From: Alphaproteobacteria bacterium
GTDB lineage: Bacteria > Pseudomonadota > Alphaproteobacteria > Reyranellales > JAQSWP01
DNA length: 51,072 nucleotides
Assembly (NCBI GenBank): GCA_029266575.1
Contig: JAQSWP010000022.1
Coordinates: forward strand, 1 to 51,072
Direction of reading: 5' to 3'
Shown here: positions 17,486 through 26,284 of the stretch, in pieces
Layout: each line of letters begins with the position of its first letter
Numbering within the stretch: the first letter of the stretch is position 1
Notes under the pieces: generated by a model
Databases searched by the model: none
Told to the model about the DNA's origin: nothing
Seen by the model: only the letters and a program-made list of their open reading frames with translations
Program-made: the position numbers and the translations under genes

Positions 17486-17709
17486 GCTTTCTTGCGGATC
17501 TCGAGGCGATGAATGCCGTCGCCTTCTTCGCTTTGCGCCAGAATCTGGTGACCCTCCTGGCGTAAAGCACGCGGGACGTTGACCAGCGCCTCGCCCGCGC
17601 GCAGGCGCACGCAAAGCTCTTCGCCCGGCTGCAGCGACTGCAATTTCAGCTTCACGCGCACGAAAGTCATGGGGCAGACCTCGCCGGTGATATCGAGATG
17701 TTGGCTCAT
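17482..17709 (-). CDS. TusA-like sulfurtransferase
   Basis: Small 75-residue protein with the TusA/SirA fold: LDITGEVCPMTFVRVKLKL carries the single conserved cysteine in the CPxxxxxxK motif (Cys12). TusA-type proteins pass persulfide sulfur to tRNA thiolation or other acceptors; alphaproteobacterial copies outside tus/dsr clusters are poorly characterised. ATG at 17709, next to an AT-rich gap shared with mucR. It overlaps the end of rimI by 4 bp on the opposite strand. Confidence 0.85.
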   Translation of the reverse strand: MSQHLDITGEVCPMTFVRVKLKLQSLQPGEELCVRLRAGEALVNVPRALRQEGHQILAQSEEGDGIHRLEIRKKA

Positions 17710-17842
17710 GGCGAAAGTTTATAGCGAAATAAACGAGTAAAATGCTCGTGTATTCGCATAAATTCATACTCGCCTTTTGAGAACTCGCTGTTCATAATCC
17801 GCCCACTCTTAAAAGCCGAATTGATTTTTCCACGGAGTTGCC
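17710..17842. promoter_or_regulatory. AT-rich divergent intergenic region between tusA-like gene and mucR
   Basis: 133 bp, distinctly richer in A/T than its surroundings, with a spaced inverted repeat CGAGTA (17734-17739) / TACTCG (17767-17772). MucR/Ros proteins are known to bind AT-rich DNA and often control their own gene, so autoregulation is plausible, but no exact site can be fixed by eye. Confidence 0.35.
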
Positions 17843-18262
17843 ATGAATACCGCCAAATCCTCCGATACGCTTTTGACTCTGACATCGCAGATCGTCTCGG
17901 CCCATTTGACCAAGAACTCCGTCGGCTTGAACGACGTTTCGGAGCTGATCCAGAGAGTGTATGCCACCTTGCAGGGCCTGGGCGGCCATGGCGCCAGCGC
18001 GGTCGCGACCAAGGCGCCGGCCGTGCCGGTGAAGAAATCGGTGACCAACGAATACATCATCTGCCTCGAAGACGGCAGCAAGCACAAGATGATGAAGCGC
18101 TACCTCAAGACCGCTTTCGACATGACGCCCGACGAGTACCGCAAGAAATGGGGCCTGGCGTCGGATTACCCGATGGTGTCGCCCGCCTATGCCAGAACGC
18201 GCAGTGCGCTGGCCAAGAAGAGCGGGCTGGGCCTGCGTCCCAAGGGCCGCGGTCGGCGCTAG
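17843..18262 (+). CDS. MucR/Ros family transcriptional regulator
   Basis: The 139-residue protein matches the MucR/Ros layout. An N-terminal oligomerisation region (LTLTSQIVSAHLTKNSV ... DVSELIQRVYATL) is followed by a linker and the prokaryotic zinc finger YIICLEDGSKHKMMKRYLKTAFDMTPDEYRKKWGL, given here in two pieces: Cys in YIICLEDGSK and the paired helix around KRYLKTAFDMTPDEYRKKW. The usual first His of the finger appears replaced (KRYL instead of KRHL), as in some MucR members. These act as global silencers and cell-cycle/envelope regulators in alphaproteobacteria. ATG at 17843 after CGGAG. Confidence 0.9.
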   Translation: MNTAKSSDTLLTLTSQIVSAHLTKNSVGLNDVSELIQRVYATLQGLGGHGASAVATKAPAVPVKKSVTNEYIICLEDGSKHKMMKRYLKTAFDMTPDEYRKKWGLASDYPMVSPAYARTRSALAKKSGLGLRPKGRGRR

Positions 18263-18278
18263 GGCGGGTAACGCCCTA
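18260..18278 (+). terminator. Weak hairpin after mucR
   Basis: TAGGGCG (18260-18266, including the mucR stop) and CGCCCTA (18272-18278) form a 7-bp stem with a GGTAA loop. No T-run follows, so this may be only an intergenic structure. A TATACT box at 18344-18349, 42 bp before fur, is a candidate -10 for fur. Confidence 0.3.
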
Positions 18279-18390
18279 AGCTCCGGAGCCTACGGCACTT
18301 TTCCCCTCAGCCCGTGGGATAGGCGCGGGCGGCGGTTTTGCTTTATACTGGCCGCGATTGGCGACGTCCCTTGGCGTCCAATGGAGTGAC

Positions 18391-18819
18391 ATGCCCTCAC
18401 GGCTGGAAAAACGCTGCATCGAGCGCGGGCTGAAGATGACCGAGCAACGCCGGGTCATCGCCCGCGTACTGTCCGATTCCTCCGACCATCCCGACGTCGA
18501 GCAGCTCTATCGCCGCGTCACCGCCATCGATCCGCGCATCTCGATCGCCACCGTCTATCGCACGGTGCGGCTGTTCGAGGAGGCCGACATCCTGGAGAAG
18601 CACGATTTCGGCGACGGCCGGGCGCGCTACGAGGAAGCGCCGGAAGAGCACCACGACCATCTGATCGACGTCCAAAGCGGCAAGGTGATCGAGTTCACCG
18701 ATCCGCAGATCGAGGAATTGCAGCGCATGATCGCGCAGAGGCTGGGCTACAAGCTGGTCGACCACCGGTTGGAGCTCTATGCCGTGCCGCTCAAGCGGGA
18801 GGGCGGCGGTGACGCCTAG
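18391..18819 (+). CDS. fur: Fur family transcriptional regulator (Fur/Mur)
   Basis: The 142-residue protein has the winged-helix part LEKRCIERGLKMTEQRRVI and ISIATVYRTVRLFEE (recognition helix near 51-64), then the metal domain with HHDH at 87-90, the strand VIEF at about 99-102 and a C-terminal VDHRLELY. This is the pattern of alphaproteobacterial Fur, called Mur in rhizobia where it responds to manganese; which metal it senses here cannot be told. ATG at 18391. The GTG of the next gene lies inside its last codons, so both are likely cotranslated. Confidence 0.93.
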   Translation: MPSRLEKRCIERGLKMTEQRRVIARVLSDSSDHPDVEQLYRRVTAIDPRISIATVYRTVRLFEEADILEKHDFGDGRARYEEAPEEHHDHLIDVQSGKVIEFTDPQIEELQRMIAQRLGYKLVDHRLELYAVPLKREGGGDA

Positions 18820-19648
18820 CGTTGCCCAGCGCCTGCAAAACGAGCGGCCGGCACCGATCGTTTCCAACGGGATCGAAGTCAGGCTGGCCGAAAGCGCCGC
18901 CGAGATCGACGCCGCGCAGGCGCTGCGCTATCGCGTCTTCTACGAGGAGATGGCGGCGCGCCCGACGCCGGAGATGGCGGCGCGCAAACGCGACTTCGAC
19001 GAGTTCGACGCCCATTGCGACCATCTGCTGGTGATCGACCGCAAGCGCGGGGCCGGCGCCGATGGCGTGATCGGCACCTATCGCCTGATCCGCCGGCCGA
19101 TCGCGCAGAAGCTGGGCCGCTTCTACTCGGCGGCGGAATACGACATCGATATTCTCACCCGCTATCCCGGCGAGATCCTCGAACTGGGCCGTTCCTGCGT
19201 CGATCAGGGGGCGCGCACGCGCCCCGCCATGCAGCTGCTGTGGCGCGGCATCGCCGCTTACGTCTTCCATTACGACATCGCGGTGATGTTCGGCTGCGCC
19301 AGCCTGCCGGGCACCGACGCCAAGGCGCTGGCCATGCCGCTGTCCTATCTGCACCACCACCATCTGGCGCCGCCCGAACTGCGCCCGCGGGCGCTGCCGT
19401 CGCGCTTCGTCAGCATGGATTTGCTGCCGCCCGGCGTCATCGACACGCGCGCCGCCATCAATGCGCTGCCGCCTTTGATCAAGGGCTATCTGCGGCTGGG
19501 CGGTTTCGTCGGCGAGGGCGCGGTGGTCGACGAGCAGTTCAACACCACCGATGTCTGCATCGTGGTGAAGACCGATCTGGTCACCGACAAGTATTTCAAG
19601 CACTACGAGCGCGCCGCACGCGACGGCACCGAAGCCTCCGCCGGCTGA
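18809..19648 (+). CDS. GNAT-type acyltransferase, OlsB-like (ornithine lipid or related)
   Basis: The 279-residue protein uses the GTG at 18809, inside the end of fur, after GGGAGGG. It has the OlsB/hemolysin-type acetyltransferase pattern: ALRYRVFYEEM, DEFDAHCDHLLVID, VIGTYRLIRR, ILELGRSCVDQGARTRPAMQLLWRGI and FGCASLPGTDA. OlsB adds 3-hydroxy-acyl chains to the alpha-amino group of ornithine, and a PlsC/OlsA-type O-acyltransferase follows 2 bp downstream, making the classic two-step ornithine-lipid pair. Similar GNATs can act on other amino compounds, so the product is inferred from context. Confidence 0.8.
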   Translation: MTPSVAQRLQNERPAPIVSNGIEVRLAESAAEIDAAQALRYRVFYEEMAARPTPEMAARKRDFDEFDAHCDHLLVIDRKRGAGADGVIGTYRLIRRPIAQKLGRFYSAAEYDIDILTRYPGEILELGRSCVDQGARTRPAMQLLWRGIAAYVFHYDIAVMFGCASLPGTDAKALAMPLSYLHHHHLAPPELRPRALPSRFVSMDLLPPGVIDTRAAINALPPLIKGYLRLGGFVGEGAVVDEQFNTTDVCIVVKTDLVTDKYFKHYERAARDGTEASAG

Positions 19649-19650
19649 AC

Positions 19651-20469
19651 ATGCTGATCGGATCGCCCGCCCGCGCGGTGCTGCGCATCGTCGTCTATGC
19701 CGCCCTCACCTTGCCGCTGCTGCCAATCCAGCTCCTGGGCGTGCTGGCCATTCCGCCGCTGGCACGCTGGCTGCCGATCCCCTATCACCGCGTGGTGTGC
19801 TGGATTTTGGGCATCAAGGTCAGGGTCAACGGCCGCATGGTGCGCAAGCGGCCGACCCTGTTCGTGGTCAACCACGTTTCCTATCTCGACATCGAGGTGC
19901 TGGGCGGGCTGATCCCGGGTTCTTTCGTCGCCAAGAAGGAAGTCGCCACCTGGCCGTTCTTCTCGATCCTGGCCAAGCTGCAGCGTTCGGTGTTCATCGA
20001 CCGGCGCATGACGGCGACCAAGGAAGGCCAGGACGAGATGTTCCGCCGCCTGTCCGAATACGACAACCTGATCCTGTTTCCCGAAGGCACCTCCGGCGAC
20101 GGCACGCGCGTGCTGCCGTTCCGCAGCGCGCTGTTCGCCGTGGCCCAGCTCAAGAAGCGCGACGGCCAGCCGATCACCGTGCAGCCGGTGTCGCTGGCCT
20201 ATACGCGGCTGGACGGCATCGCGCTCGGCCGGCACTGGCGGCCGTTCTACACCTGGTTCGGCGACATGGAGCTGGCGCCGCATCTGTGGCAGATGGCGGG
20301 CCTGGGCGAGGTCGAGGTGCTGGTGAATTTCCACGAGCCGGTCAGCCTGGCCGATTTCGCCGACCGCAAGGCGCTGGCCGAGCATTGCTTCAAGATCGTC
20401 AATGAAGGCGTCGCCGCCTCCAATTCCGGCCGGCTCGAGAAGCTGCCCGAGCCGCGCCAGGCGGCATGA
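19651..20469 (+). CDS. PlsC-type 1-acyl-glycerol-3-phosphate / lyso-ornithine-lipid acyltransferase
   Basis: The 272-residue protein has an N-terminal membrane segment (residues about 10-35) and the acyltransferase motifs NHVSYLD (HX4D catalytic block I), FIDRRM (block II) and FPEGTSGDGT (block III). It acylates a lysolipid using acyl-ACP or acyl-CoA. Its tight coupling to the OlsB-like gene, with a 2-bp gap, argues for OlsA, the second ornithine-lipid enzyme; OlsA proteins may also make phosphatidic acid. ATG at 19651. Confidence 0.88.
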   Translation: MLIGSPARAVLRIVVYAALTLPLLPIQLLGVLAIPPLARWLPIPYHRVVCWILGIKVRVNGRMVRKRPTLFVVNHVSYLDIEVLGGLIPGSFVAKKEVATWPFFSILAKLQRSVFIDRRMTATKEGQDEMFRRLSEYDNLILFPEGTSGDGTRVLPFRSALFAVAQLKKRDGQPITVQPVSLAYTRLDGIALGRHWRPFYTWFGDMELAPHLWQMAGLGEVEVLVNFHEPVSLADFADRKALAEHCFKIVNEGVAASNSGRLEKLPEPRQAA

Positions 20470-20541
20470 GCTTGACTCTCGTTGCCGCGACCGCCATTTA
20501 CCGGCCGAACGCCGTTATTTCCGGTCAATAGCAGCCCCATC

Positions 20542-21930
20542 GTGAACCAGCGCGCCCGCAAGAAACTTTTCATCCGCACCTATGGGTGCCAGATGAACGT
20601 GTACGATTCGGCGCGCATGGCCGACGTGCTGGCGCCGCTGGGTTTCGAGCCCTGCGATACGCCGCAGGATGCCGACATGGTGATCCTCAACACCTGCCAT
20701 ATCCGCGAGCGGGCATCGGAGAAAACCTTCTCCGAACTGGGCCGCCTGCGCGAGGAACGGCAAGCGCGCGAAGACGGGCGCGGCATGGTGATCGCCGTCG
20801 CCGGCTGCGTGGCGCAGGCCGAAGGCGCGGAGATCGTCCGCCGCGCGCCCTTCGTCGACATCGTGGTCGGCCCGCAATCCTATCACCGCCTGCCCGAGAT
20901 GGTGGCCAGGGCCGCACGCGCCGGCGGCAGGGGCAATGGGGCGGGCGTGCTCGACACGGAATTTCCTGCCGAGCCGAAATTCGATTTTCTGCCGCCGCCA
21001 TCGGCGCAAGGATCGGCGTCGGCTTTCCTCTCGGTGCAGGAAGGTTGCGACAAGTTCTGCACCTTCTGCGTCGTGCCCTATACGCGCGGTGCGGAATATT
21101 CGCGCCCGGCCGCCGCCATCCTCGAGGAGGCGCGTCGGCTTCTGGGCAGCGGCGCGGTCGAGATCACCCTGCTGGGCCAGAACGTCAACGCCTGGCATGG
21201 CGAGGGACTGGACGGAAAGAGCTGGAATTTCGCGCGGCTGATTCGCGTGTTGGGCGCATTGCCCGGACTGCAACGGTTGCGCTACACCACTTCCCATCCG
21301 CGCGACATGGACGACGATCTGATTGCCGCCCACGGCGAAGTCGAGGCGTTGATGCCCTATCTGCACCTGCCGGTGCAGTCGGGCTCCGACCGCATCCTGG
21401 ACGCGATGAACCGCCAGCACGGCATCGATTTCTACCTCGACATCGTCGAACGTCTGCGCGCGCGCCGGCCCGGTCTGGCACTTTCCTCCGATTTCATCGT
21501 TGGTTTTCCGGGAGAGAGCGAGAAGGATTTCGAGGCCAGTATCGGTCTGGTGCGCCAGATCGGCTTCGCCGCCGCTTTCTCCTTCATGTACAGCCCGCGC
21601 CCAGGCACGCCCGCCGCCTTGCTCGAACGGCAGCTGCCGGAAGCGGTCAAGGAGGAGCGCCTGCGCCTGCTACAGACTGTCATCACCGAGCAGCAGATCG
21701 GTTTCAACCGCACCAGGATCGGCTCGGTGATGCCGGTGCTGTTCGACAGGCAAGGCCGGCGTCCCGGCCAGTTGCTGGGCAAGAGTCCATGGCTGCAATC
21801 GGTGCATGCCGAAGGCAATCCACGCCTGCTCAACCGCATCGTCGACGTGCGCATTACCGCAGCGCTGCCCAATTCGCTCGCGGGCGAAATCGTTACCGGC
21901 GATTTCGCCGCGACACAGGCCGTCGCTTGA
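20542..21930 (+). CDS. miaB: tRNA-2-methylthio-N6-dimethylallyladenosine synthase MiaB
   Basis: Radical SAM methylthiotransferase for A37 of tRNAs. The N-terminal MTTase domain has cluster ligands Cys16 (YGCQMN), Cys52 (NTCHIRE) and Cys89 (AGCVAQ). The radical SAM CxxxCxxC motif is Cys169-Cys173-Cys176 (CDKFCTFC), followed by GQNVNAW, SHPRDM and LPVQSGSD; a C-terminal TRAM domain completes about 462 residues. The GTG at 20542 ([16 protein letters not shown]) is chosen; a TTG at 20482 is in frame. The stop overlaps the TTG of phoH (TTGA). Confidence 0.96.
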   Translation: MNQRARKKLFIRTYGCQMNVYDSARMADVLAPLGFEPCDTPQDADMVILNTCHIRERASEKTFSELGRLREERQAREDGRGMVIAVAGCVAQAEGAEIVRRAPFVDIVVGPQSYHRLPEMVARAARAGGRGNGAGVLDTEFPAEPKFDFLPPPSAQGSASAFLSVQEGCDKFCTFCVVPYTRGAEYSRPAAAILEEARRLLGSGAVEITLLGQNVNAWHGEGLDGKSWNFARLIRVLGALPGLQRLRYTTSHPRDMDDDLIAAHGEVEALMPYLHLPVQSGSDRILDAMNRQHGIDFYLDIVERLRARRPGLALSSDFIVGFPGESEKDFEASIGLVRQIGFAAAFSFMYSPRPGTPAALLERQLPEAVKEERLRLLQTVITEQQIGFNRTRIGSVMPVLFDRQGRRPGQLLGKSPWLQSVHAEGNPRLLNRIVDVRITAALPNSLAGEIVTGDFAATQAVA

Positions 21931-22943
21931 AGCGCGTGCACTCCGCCCGCGCTCCGGCCGCCCGCGCTCCGGCCAAGGCCACAAGCGAAGGCACTGTGCG
22001 GCTGGAGTTCGACGACAATTCGCTGCTGCCGGCGCTCTATGGCGAGCACGACCGGCACCTGGCGCGCATCGAGCAGCTGCTCGACGTCTCCATCCTCTCG
22101 CGCGGCAACCAGACCGCGATCGAGGGCGATCCCACCATGGTGGCCGCCGCACGTTCGACACTAGCGACGCTTTATGAGCGGCTGAAGCGCGGCCAGCCGG
22201 TCGACATGGCCGAAGTCGATGCCGCCATCCGCCTGTCCAATGTCGGCGGCGCTTCGGATGCCCTGGCGATCCGCACCCGCAAACGGGTGATCATGCCGCG
22301 CACGGCCGGCCAGGAAGCCTATGTGCGCGCCCTGCGCAGCAAGGAGCTGGTGTTCGGGCTGGGGCCGGCCGGCACCGGCAAGACTTACATGGCCGTCGCC
22401 ATGGCGGTGGCGTTGCACAGCACCGGCGCAGTCGATCGCATCGTGCTGTCGCGGCCCGCCGTCGAAGCGGGCGAGCGGCTGGGCTTCCTGCCCGGCGACC
22501 TGCGCGAGAAGGTCGATCCTTACTTACGCCCGCTTTACGATGCGCTTTACGACATGCTGCCGGCCGACCAGGTCGCCAACCGACTGGCCTCGGGCGAGAT
22601 AGAGATCGCGCCGCTCGCCTTCATGCGCGGGCGCACGCTTTCGAACGCCTTCATCATCCTCGACGAGGCGCAGAACACTACGCCGATGCAGATGAAGATG
22701 TTCCTCACCCGGCTGGGCGAAGGCTCGCGCATGGTGGTGACCGGCGATCTGTCGCAGATCGACCTGCCCAACGGCGTCATGTCGGGCCTGCGCGATGCGG
22801 TCGACACGCTGTCCGATATCCGCAGCCTGGAAATCGTGCGCTTCTCCGCAGCCGACGTGGTGCGCCATGACCTGGTGGCCGAGATCGTGCGCGCCTACGA
22901 CGCCCGCGACGCCGGGCGCACGCGGGCGCGCGAGCGGGAATGA
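21927..22943 (+). CDS. PhoH family ATPase (PhoH-like)
   Basis: The 338-residue protein probably starts at the TTG at 21927, overlapping the miaB stop; a GTG at 21936 is an alternative. A KH-like N-terminal region ([19 protein letters not shown]) precedes the helicase-like ATPase with Walker A GPAGTGKT (146-153) and Walker [13 protein letters not shown] (Asp246-Glu247). PhoH/YbeZ proteins bind ATP and work with YbeY in RNA or ribosome metabolism; here ybeY is the next gene with an ATGA overlap. Confidence 0.94.
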   Translation: MKRVHSARAPAARAPAKATSEGTVRLEFDDNSLLPALYGEHDRHLARIEQLLDVSILSRGNQTAIEGDPTMVAAARSTLATLYERLKRGQPVDMAEVDAAIRLSNVGGASDALAIRTRKRVIMPRTAGQEAYVRALRSKELVFGLGPAGTGKTYMAVAMAVALHSTGAVDRIVLSRPAVEAGERLGFLPGDLREKVDPYLRPLYDALYDMLPADQVANRLASGEIEIAPLAFMRGRTLSNAFIILDEAQNTTPMQMKMFLTRLGEGSRMVVTGDLSQIDLPNGVMSGLRDAVDTLSDIRSLEIVRFSAADVVRHDLVAEIVRAYDARDAGRTRARERE

Positions 22944-23452
22944 AATCGACGCCGGTCGAAATCGTTATCCTGCACGCTCCCTGGCGCAGGTCGCTGAAGG
23001 ATGCGGCCAAACTGGGGCGGCAGGCGGCGCGAGCCGCCCTTGCCGGCGCCGGCCAAAAGGCAGAGCGCCGCAGCATCGCCATCGCGCTGGGCGACGATGA
23101 GCTGCTGCAGGCGCTCAACCACCGCTATCGCGGCAAGGACAAGCCGACCAATGTCCTGTCCTTCGAAGCCGGCGCGCCGGACCGGCTGGGCGATATCGCC
23201 CTCTCGCTGCCCACTCTGAAGCGGGAAGCCAAAGAGCAGGGCAAGACGCTGCAGGCCCATTTCCGACATCTGGTAGTGCACGGCACCTTGCATCTGCTGG
23301 GCTTCGACCATGAGAAGCCGCGTTTGGCCGAGCGGATGGAAGCGCTGGAACGGCAGATCCTGGCCGGGCTGGGGGTTGCCGATCCGTATGACATCGCGGA
23401 CCGTAACAGCGACTCAAGCCCGCCAAAAAAATCACCCCGATCAAAGAGATAG
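22940..23452 (+). CDS. ybeY: Endoribonuclease YbeY
   Basis: The 170-residue protein has the zinc signature HGTLHLLGFDH with His114, His118 and His124, and the upstream strand KPTNVLSFEAG. YbeY is needed for 16S rRNA 3' end maturation and ribosome quality control. ATG at 22940 overlaps the phoH stop. A short charged serine/lysine-rich tail follows the conserved domain. The corC-like gene starts 47 bp later. Confidence 0.95.
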   Translation: MKSTPVEIVILHAPWRRSLKDAAKLGRQAARAALAGAGQKAERRSIAIALGDDELLQALNHRYRGKDKPTNVLSFEAGAPDRLGDIALSLPTLKREAKEQGKTLQAHFRHLVVHGTLHLLGFDHEKPRLAERMEALERQILAGLGVADPYDIADRNSDSSPPKKSPRSKR

Positions 23453-23499
23453 GGCGATCTTCCGGTGCCGCGTCCGGTTTGTGCTACAGTCCGCCCGCA

Positions 23500-24516
23500 A
23501 TGAACAGTGACCGAAGCAAGCCGGCTTCCGCCCCGCACGGAGCCGGCCCAGCCTCGCAGCCCAAGGCGAACCCCGACCCTGCCGAAGCTGCAGCCGCTCC
23601 TGCGCCCGCTTTCCAAGCCGCCGCCCCCGCCACTGGCATCGCCACGCCCAGCGCCTTGGCGCCCAAACCCACGCCACTGCGCCGCCTGATGCATAAACTG
23701 CTGCGGCGCAAGGAGCCGGAGGAAATCCGCGAGGCGATCGAGGAATTGATCGAGGAGCAGCCGACCCAGGAGGGCGGCATCGGCGCCGACGAGCGCACCA
23801 TGCTGCACAACATCCTGGCGCTGCGCGATCTTACCGTCGCCGACGTCATGGTGCCGCGGGTCGACATCGTCGCCATCTCCGCCACCACGCAACTCGAGAA
23901 GCTGGTCGACGTCATGGGCAAGGAAGCCCATTCGCGCCTGCCGGTCTTCACCGAAACGCTCGATAACGTCACCGGCATGGTGCACATCAAGGACGTGGTG
24001 CCGTATTGGAGCAGCCACAAGCGCTTCAACCTTTCCGATATTGTGCGCCGCGTGCTGTTCGTGGCGCCAACCATGCCGGTGCTGGACATGCTGTTGGAAA
24101 TGCGCCGCACCCGCATCCACATGGCGATCGTGGTCGACGAATTCGGCGGCACCGATGGGTTGCTGACCATCGAGGATCTGGTCGAGGAGATCGTTGGAGA
24201 AATCGACGACGAACACGACATCGAGGAGACCACGCCTTTGGTGGTGCGCAAGGACGGCACCGTCGACGCCCGCGCCCGCGCCACCATCGAGGAATTCGAG
24301 CGCCGCTTCGGCAATGTCTTCGAGGAGGACGAGCGCGACAACATCGATACGCTGGGCGGGCTGGTGTTCTCCGTCGTCGGGCGCATGCCCGAACGCGGCG
24401 AAGTGGTGCGCCATCATTCCGGCATCGAGTTCGAGGTGCTGGACGTCGATCCCCGCCGCATCCGCCGGCTGCGCATCCGCAACATCCCATCCGACGCGCA
24501 GGCCGCAAGCGGCTGA
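23500..24516 (+). CDS. CorC/HlyC family CBS-domain protein
   Basis: The 338-residue protein starts with an alanine/proline-rich, probably disordered segment (residues 1-65), then EEIREAIEELIEE, two CBS domains (VADVMVPRVDIVAI and the MRRTRIHMAIVVDEFGGTDGL part) and the CorC_HlyC FAD-like domain (DNIDTLGGLVFSVVGRMPERG). Such proteins are linked to divalent-cation (Mg/Co) efflux or membrane homeostasis. The phoH-ybeY-corC-lnt order is strongly conserved. The start ATG at 23500 gives MNSDRSKP; no better start is seen. Confidence 0.92.
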   Translation: MNSDRSKPASAPHGAGPASQPKANPDPAEAAAAPAPAFQAAAPATGIATPSALAPKPTPLRRLMHKLLRRKEPEEIREAIEELIEEQPTQEGGIGADERTMLHNILALRDLTVADVMVPRVDIVAISATTQLEKLVDVMGKEAHSRLPVFTETLDNVTGMVHIKDVVPYWSSHKRFNLSDIVRRVLFVAPTMPVLDMLLEMRRTRIHMAIVVDEFGGTDGLLTIEDLVEEIVGEIDDEHDIEETTPLVVRKDGTVDARARATIEEFERRFGNVFEEDERDNIDTLGGLVFSVVGRMPERGEVVRHHSGIEFEVLDVDPRRIRRLRIRNIPSDAQAASG

Positions 24517-24594
24517 ATCACGAAGCTGCCACGATCGGCCGCTACACCGGCACGGGTTGCGCACTCGCGCCACCCGTCGCATAAGCCTTCGGAC

Positions 24595-26142
24595 ATGACG
24601 GTCATTCCCGCTCCTTCCCACCTGCCCAATGCGCTCGCCTCGATCGTCGGCCTGACCGGCGGGCGGCGGCTGCTGCTGGCAGCATTTGCCGGCGCCATCG
24701 GCACGCTCGCCATGCCGCCGGTCGATTGCCCGCCGGCGATGCTGATCGCCCTGCCGCTGCTGTTCCTGCTGGCGCGTGCGGCGCGCGGATTCTGGCACGC
24801 GTTCTGGGCCGGCGTGTTCTGGGGCACCGGCCATTTCATCACCGGCTTGTACTGGATCGTGTTCGCGTATCTGGTGCCGCCAGCCGATTTCGCATTGATG
24901 GGCCCGCCCACCGTGTTCGGCCTGGCGGTGCTGCTAGCGCTGTTCGTCGGCGTCGGCTGCGGACTGTTTCGCCTCCTGCTTGGCCGCCTGCCGGCAATGC
25001 TGGCAGCGACCTGGCGGCAGGTACTGGTTTTCGCCATCTGTTTTGTGATCTTCGAGTGGCTGCGCGGCCATGTAATGACCGGCTTCCCGTGGAATCAGGT
25101 TGGTCACGCCTGGAGCCTGTCGACCGCGATGTCGCAATCGGTGGCGGTCTTCGGCATCTATGGCCTGAGCCTGCTCAGCCTGCTGGTCTTCACCCTGCCG
25201 GTGGCTGGCCGGCGCGGCACGGCGGCGGCACTGGTGCTGCTGGCGGTCATGGCCGGCGGCGGCGCGCTGCGGCTGGCGCAGGATCGAGGCGGCGAGCAGC
25301 CCGGGGTGCAGCTGCGCGTCGTGCAGCCCAACATCGCGCAAAGCGAGAAATGGCTGAATGCGCTGGCCAACGCGCATTTCGGCAAGACGCTTGGACTCTC
25401 CAGTCTGCCGGCGGAGACGCCGCCCACCATCGTGATCTGGCCCGAAACGGCTATCGCCTTTCCGCTCGAGCGCAGCCCCAGCGCGCGCGAGGCGATGACA
25501 CGCGTCGTGCCCAAGGATGGCTATCTGCTGACCGGCACCATGCGCATGATCGAGAAGCCGAATGGCAAGCGCGACATTTTCAATTCACTGCAGGCGCTGG
25601 ACCAGAACGGCAAGGTGGTCACCGACTACGACAAGTTCCATCTGGTGCCGCTGGGCGAATACATTCCTTTGCGCAATTGGCTGCCGCTGGAAGACACGGT
25701 GGGGCGCGGCTCCTTCGAGTCCGGGCCTGGCCCTCGCACTCTGCGGTTGCAGGGCATGCCACCGGTCACAGTTCTTATTTGCTATGAAATCATTTTCCCC
25801 GGCGCCGTGGTCGATGCCAAGGACCGGCCGCAATGGATACTCAATATCACCAATGATGCCTGGTTCGGAGTCTCCAGCGGGCCATACCAGCATCTGGCTA
25901 ATGCCCGCATTCGCGCCATCGAAGAAGGTCTGCCGCTGGTGCGCTCGGCGAACACCGGGATCTCGGCGGTCATTGATGCCTATGGTCGCACCCTGTCCCG
26001 TCTTGATCTCGAAAAGACCGGCGTTATCGATACCGGATTGCCTCTGGCCTTGCCGCCAACGCTCTATGCGCGCTTTGGCGATTGGATGTTTTTGCTGTTG
26101 CTGCTGGCTGTGACCGGATTGTGTCTGCGGCGGCGACAATAG
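24595..26142 (+). CDS. lnt: Apolipoprotein N-acyltransferase
   Basis: The 515-residue inner-membrane enzyme adds the third acyl chain to lipoproteins. An N-terminal multi-helix region is followed by the periplasmic nitrilase domain with the full catalytic triad: Glu284 in WPETAIAFP, Lys347 in YDKFHLVPLGEYIP and Cys396 in ICYEIIFP. A last membrane helix ends the protein. Length matches the family. ATG at 24595. It is followed by a promoter region for the xre regulator rather than by a direct overlap. Confidence 0.96.
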   Translation: MTVIPAPSHLPNALASIVGLTGGRRLLLAAFAGAIGTLAMPPVDCPPAMLIALPLLFLLARAARGFWHAFWAGVFWGTGHFITGLYWIVFAYLVPPADFALMGPPTVFGLAVLLALFVGVGCGLFRLLLGRLPAMLAATWRQVLVFAICFVIFEWLRGHVMTGFPWNQVGHAWSLSTAMSQSVAVFGIYGLSLLSLLVFTLPVAGRRGTAAALVLLAVMAGGGALRLAQDRGGEQPGVQLRVVQPNIAQSEKWLNALANAHFGKTLGLSSLPAETPPTIVIWPETAIAFPLERSPSAREAMTRVVPKDGYLLTGTMRMIEKPNGKRDIFNSLQALDQNGKVVTDYDKFHLVPLGEYIPLRNWLPLEDTVGRGSFESGPGPRTLRLQGMPPVTVLICYEIIFPGAVVDAKDRPQWILNITNDAWFGVSSGPYQHLANARIRAIEEGLPLVRSANTGISAVIDAYGRTLSRLDLEKTGVIDTGLPLALPPTLYARFGDWMFLLLLLAVTGLCLRRRQ

Positions 26143-26193
26143 TTCCGGTTGAATAGTGAACAGTGTTTTTTCGCGTGACATGGTACGCCAAGC

Positions 26194-26209
26194 GCATACA
26201 TTTGTATGC
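26194..26209. promoter_or_regulatory. 16-bp palindrome, likely operator of the xre regulator
   Basis: GCATACA (26194-26200), spacer TT, TGTATGC (26203-26209): perfect 7-bp arms. It overlaps the proposed -35 (26202-26207) of the promoter that drives the downstream helix-turn-helix gene, the position expected of a repressor site. Autorepression is inference. Confidence 0.6.
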
Positions 26210-26230
26210 AGCAACGAGCGGGCATTAAAT
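26202..26230 (+). promoter_or_regulatory. Candidate promoter for the xre regulator
   Basis: TTGTAT (26202-26207), 17-bp spacer, TTAAAT (26225-26230), 54 bp before the ATG. The -35 is embedded in the right arm of the palindrome at 26194-26209. Confidence 0.5.
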
Positions 26231-26284
26231 CGCCGCGTCTGCTCGCTGCAAAATGAAAAACACAGGGAAGTTGAGAGGAAAGAA

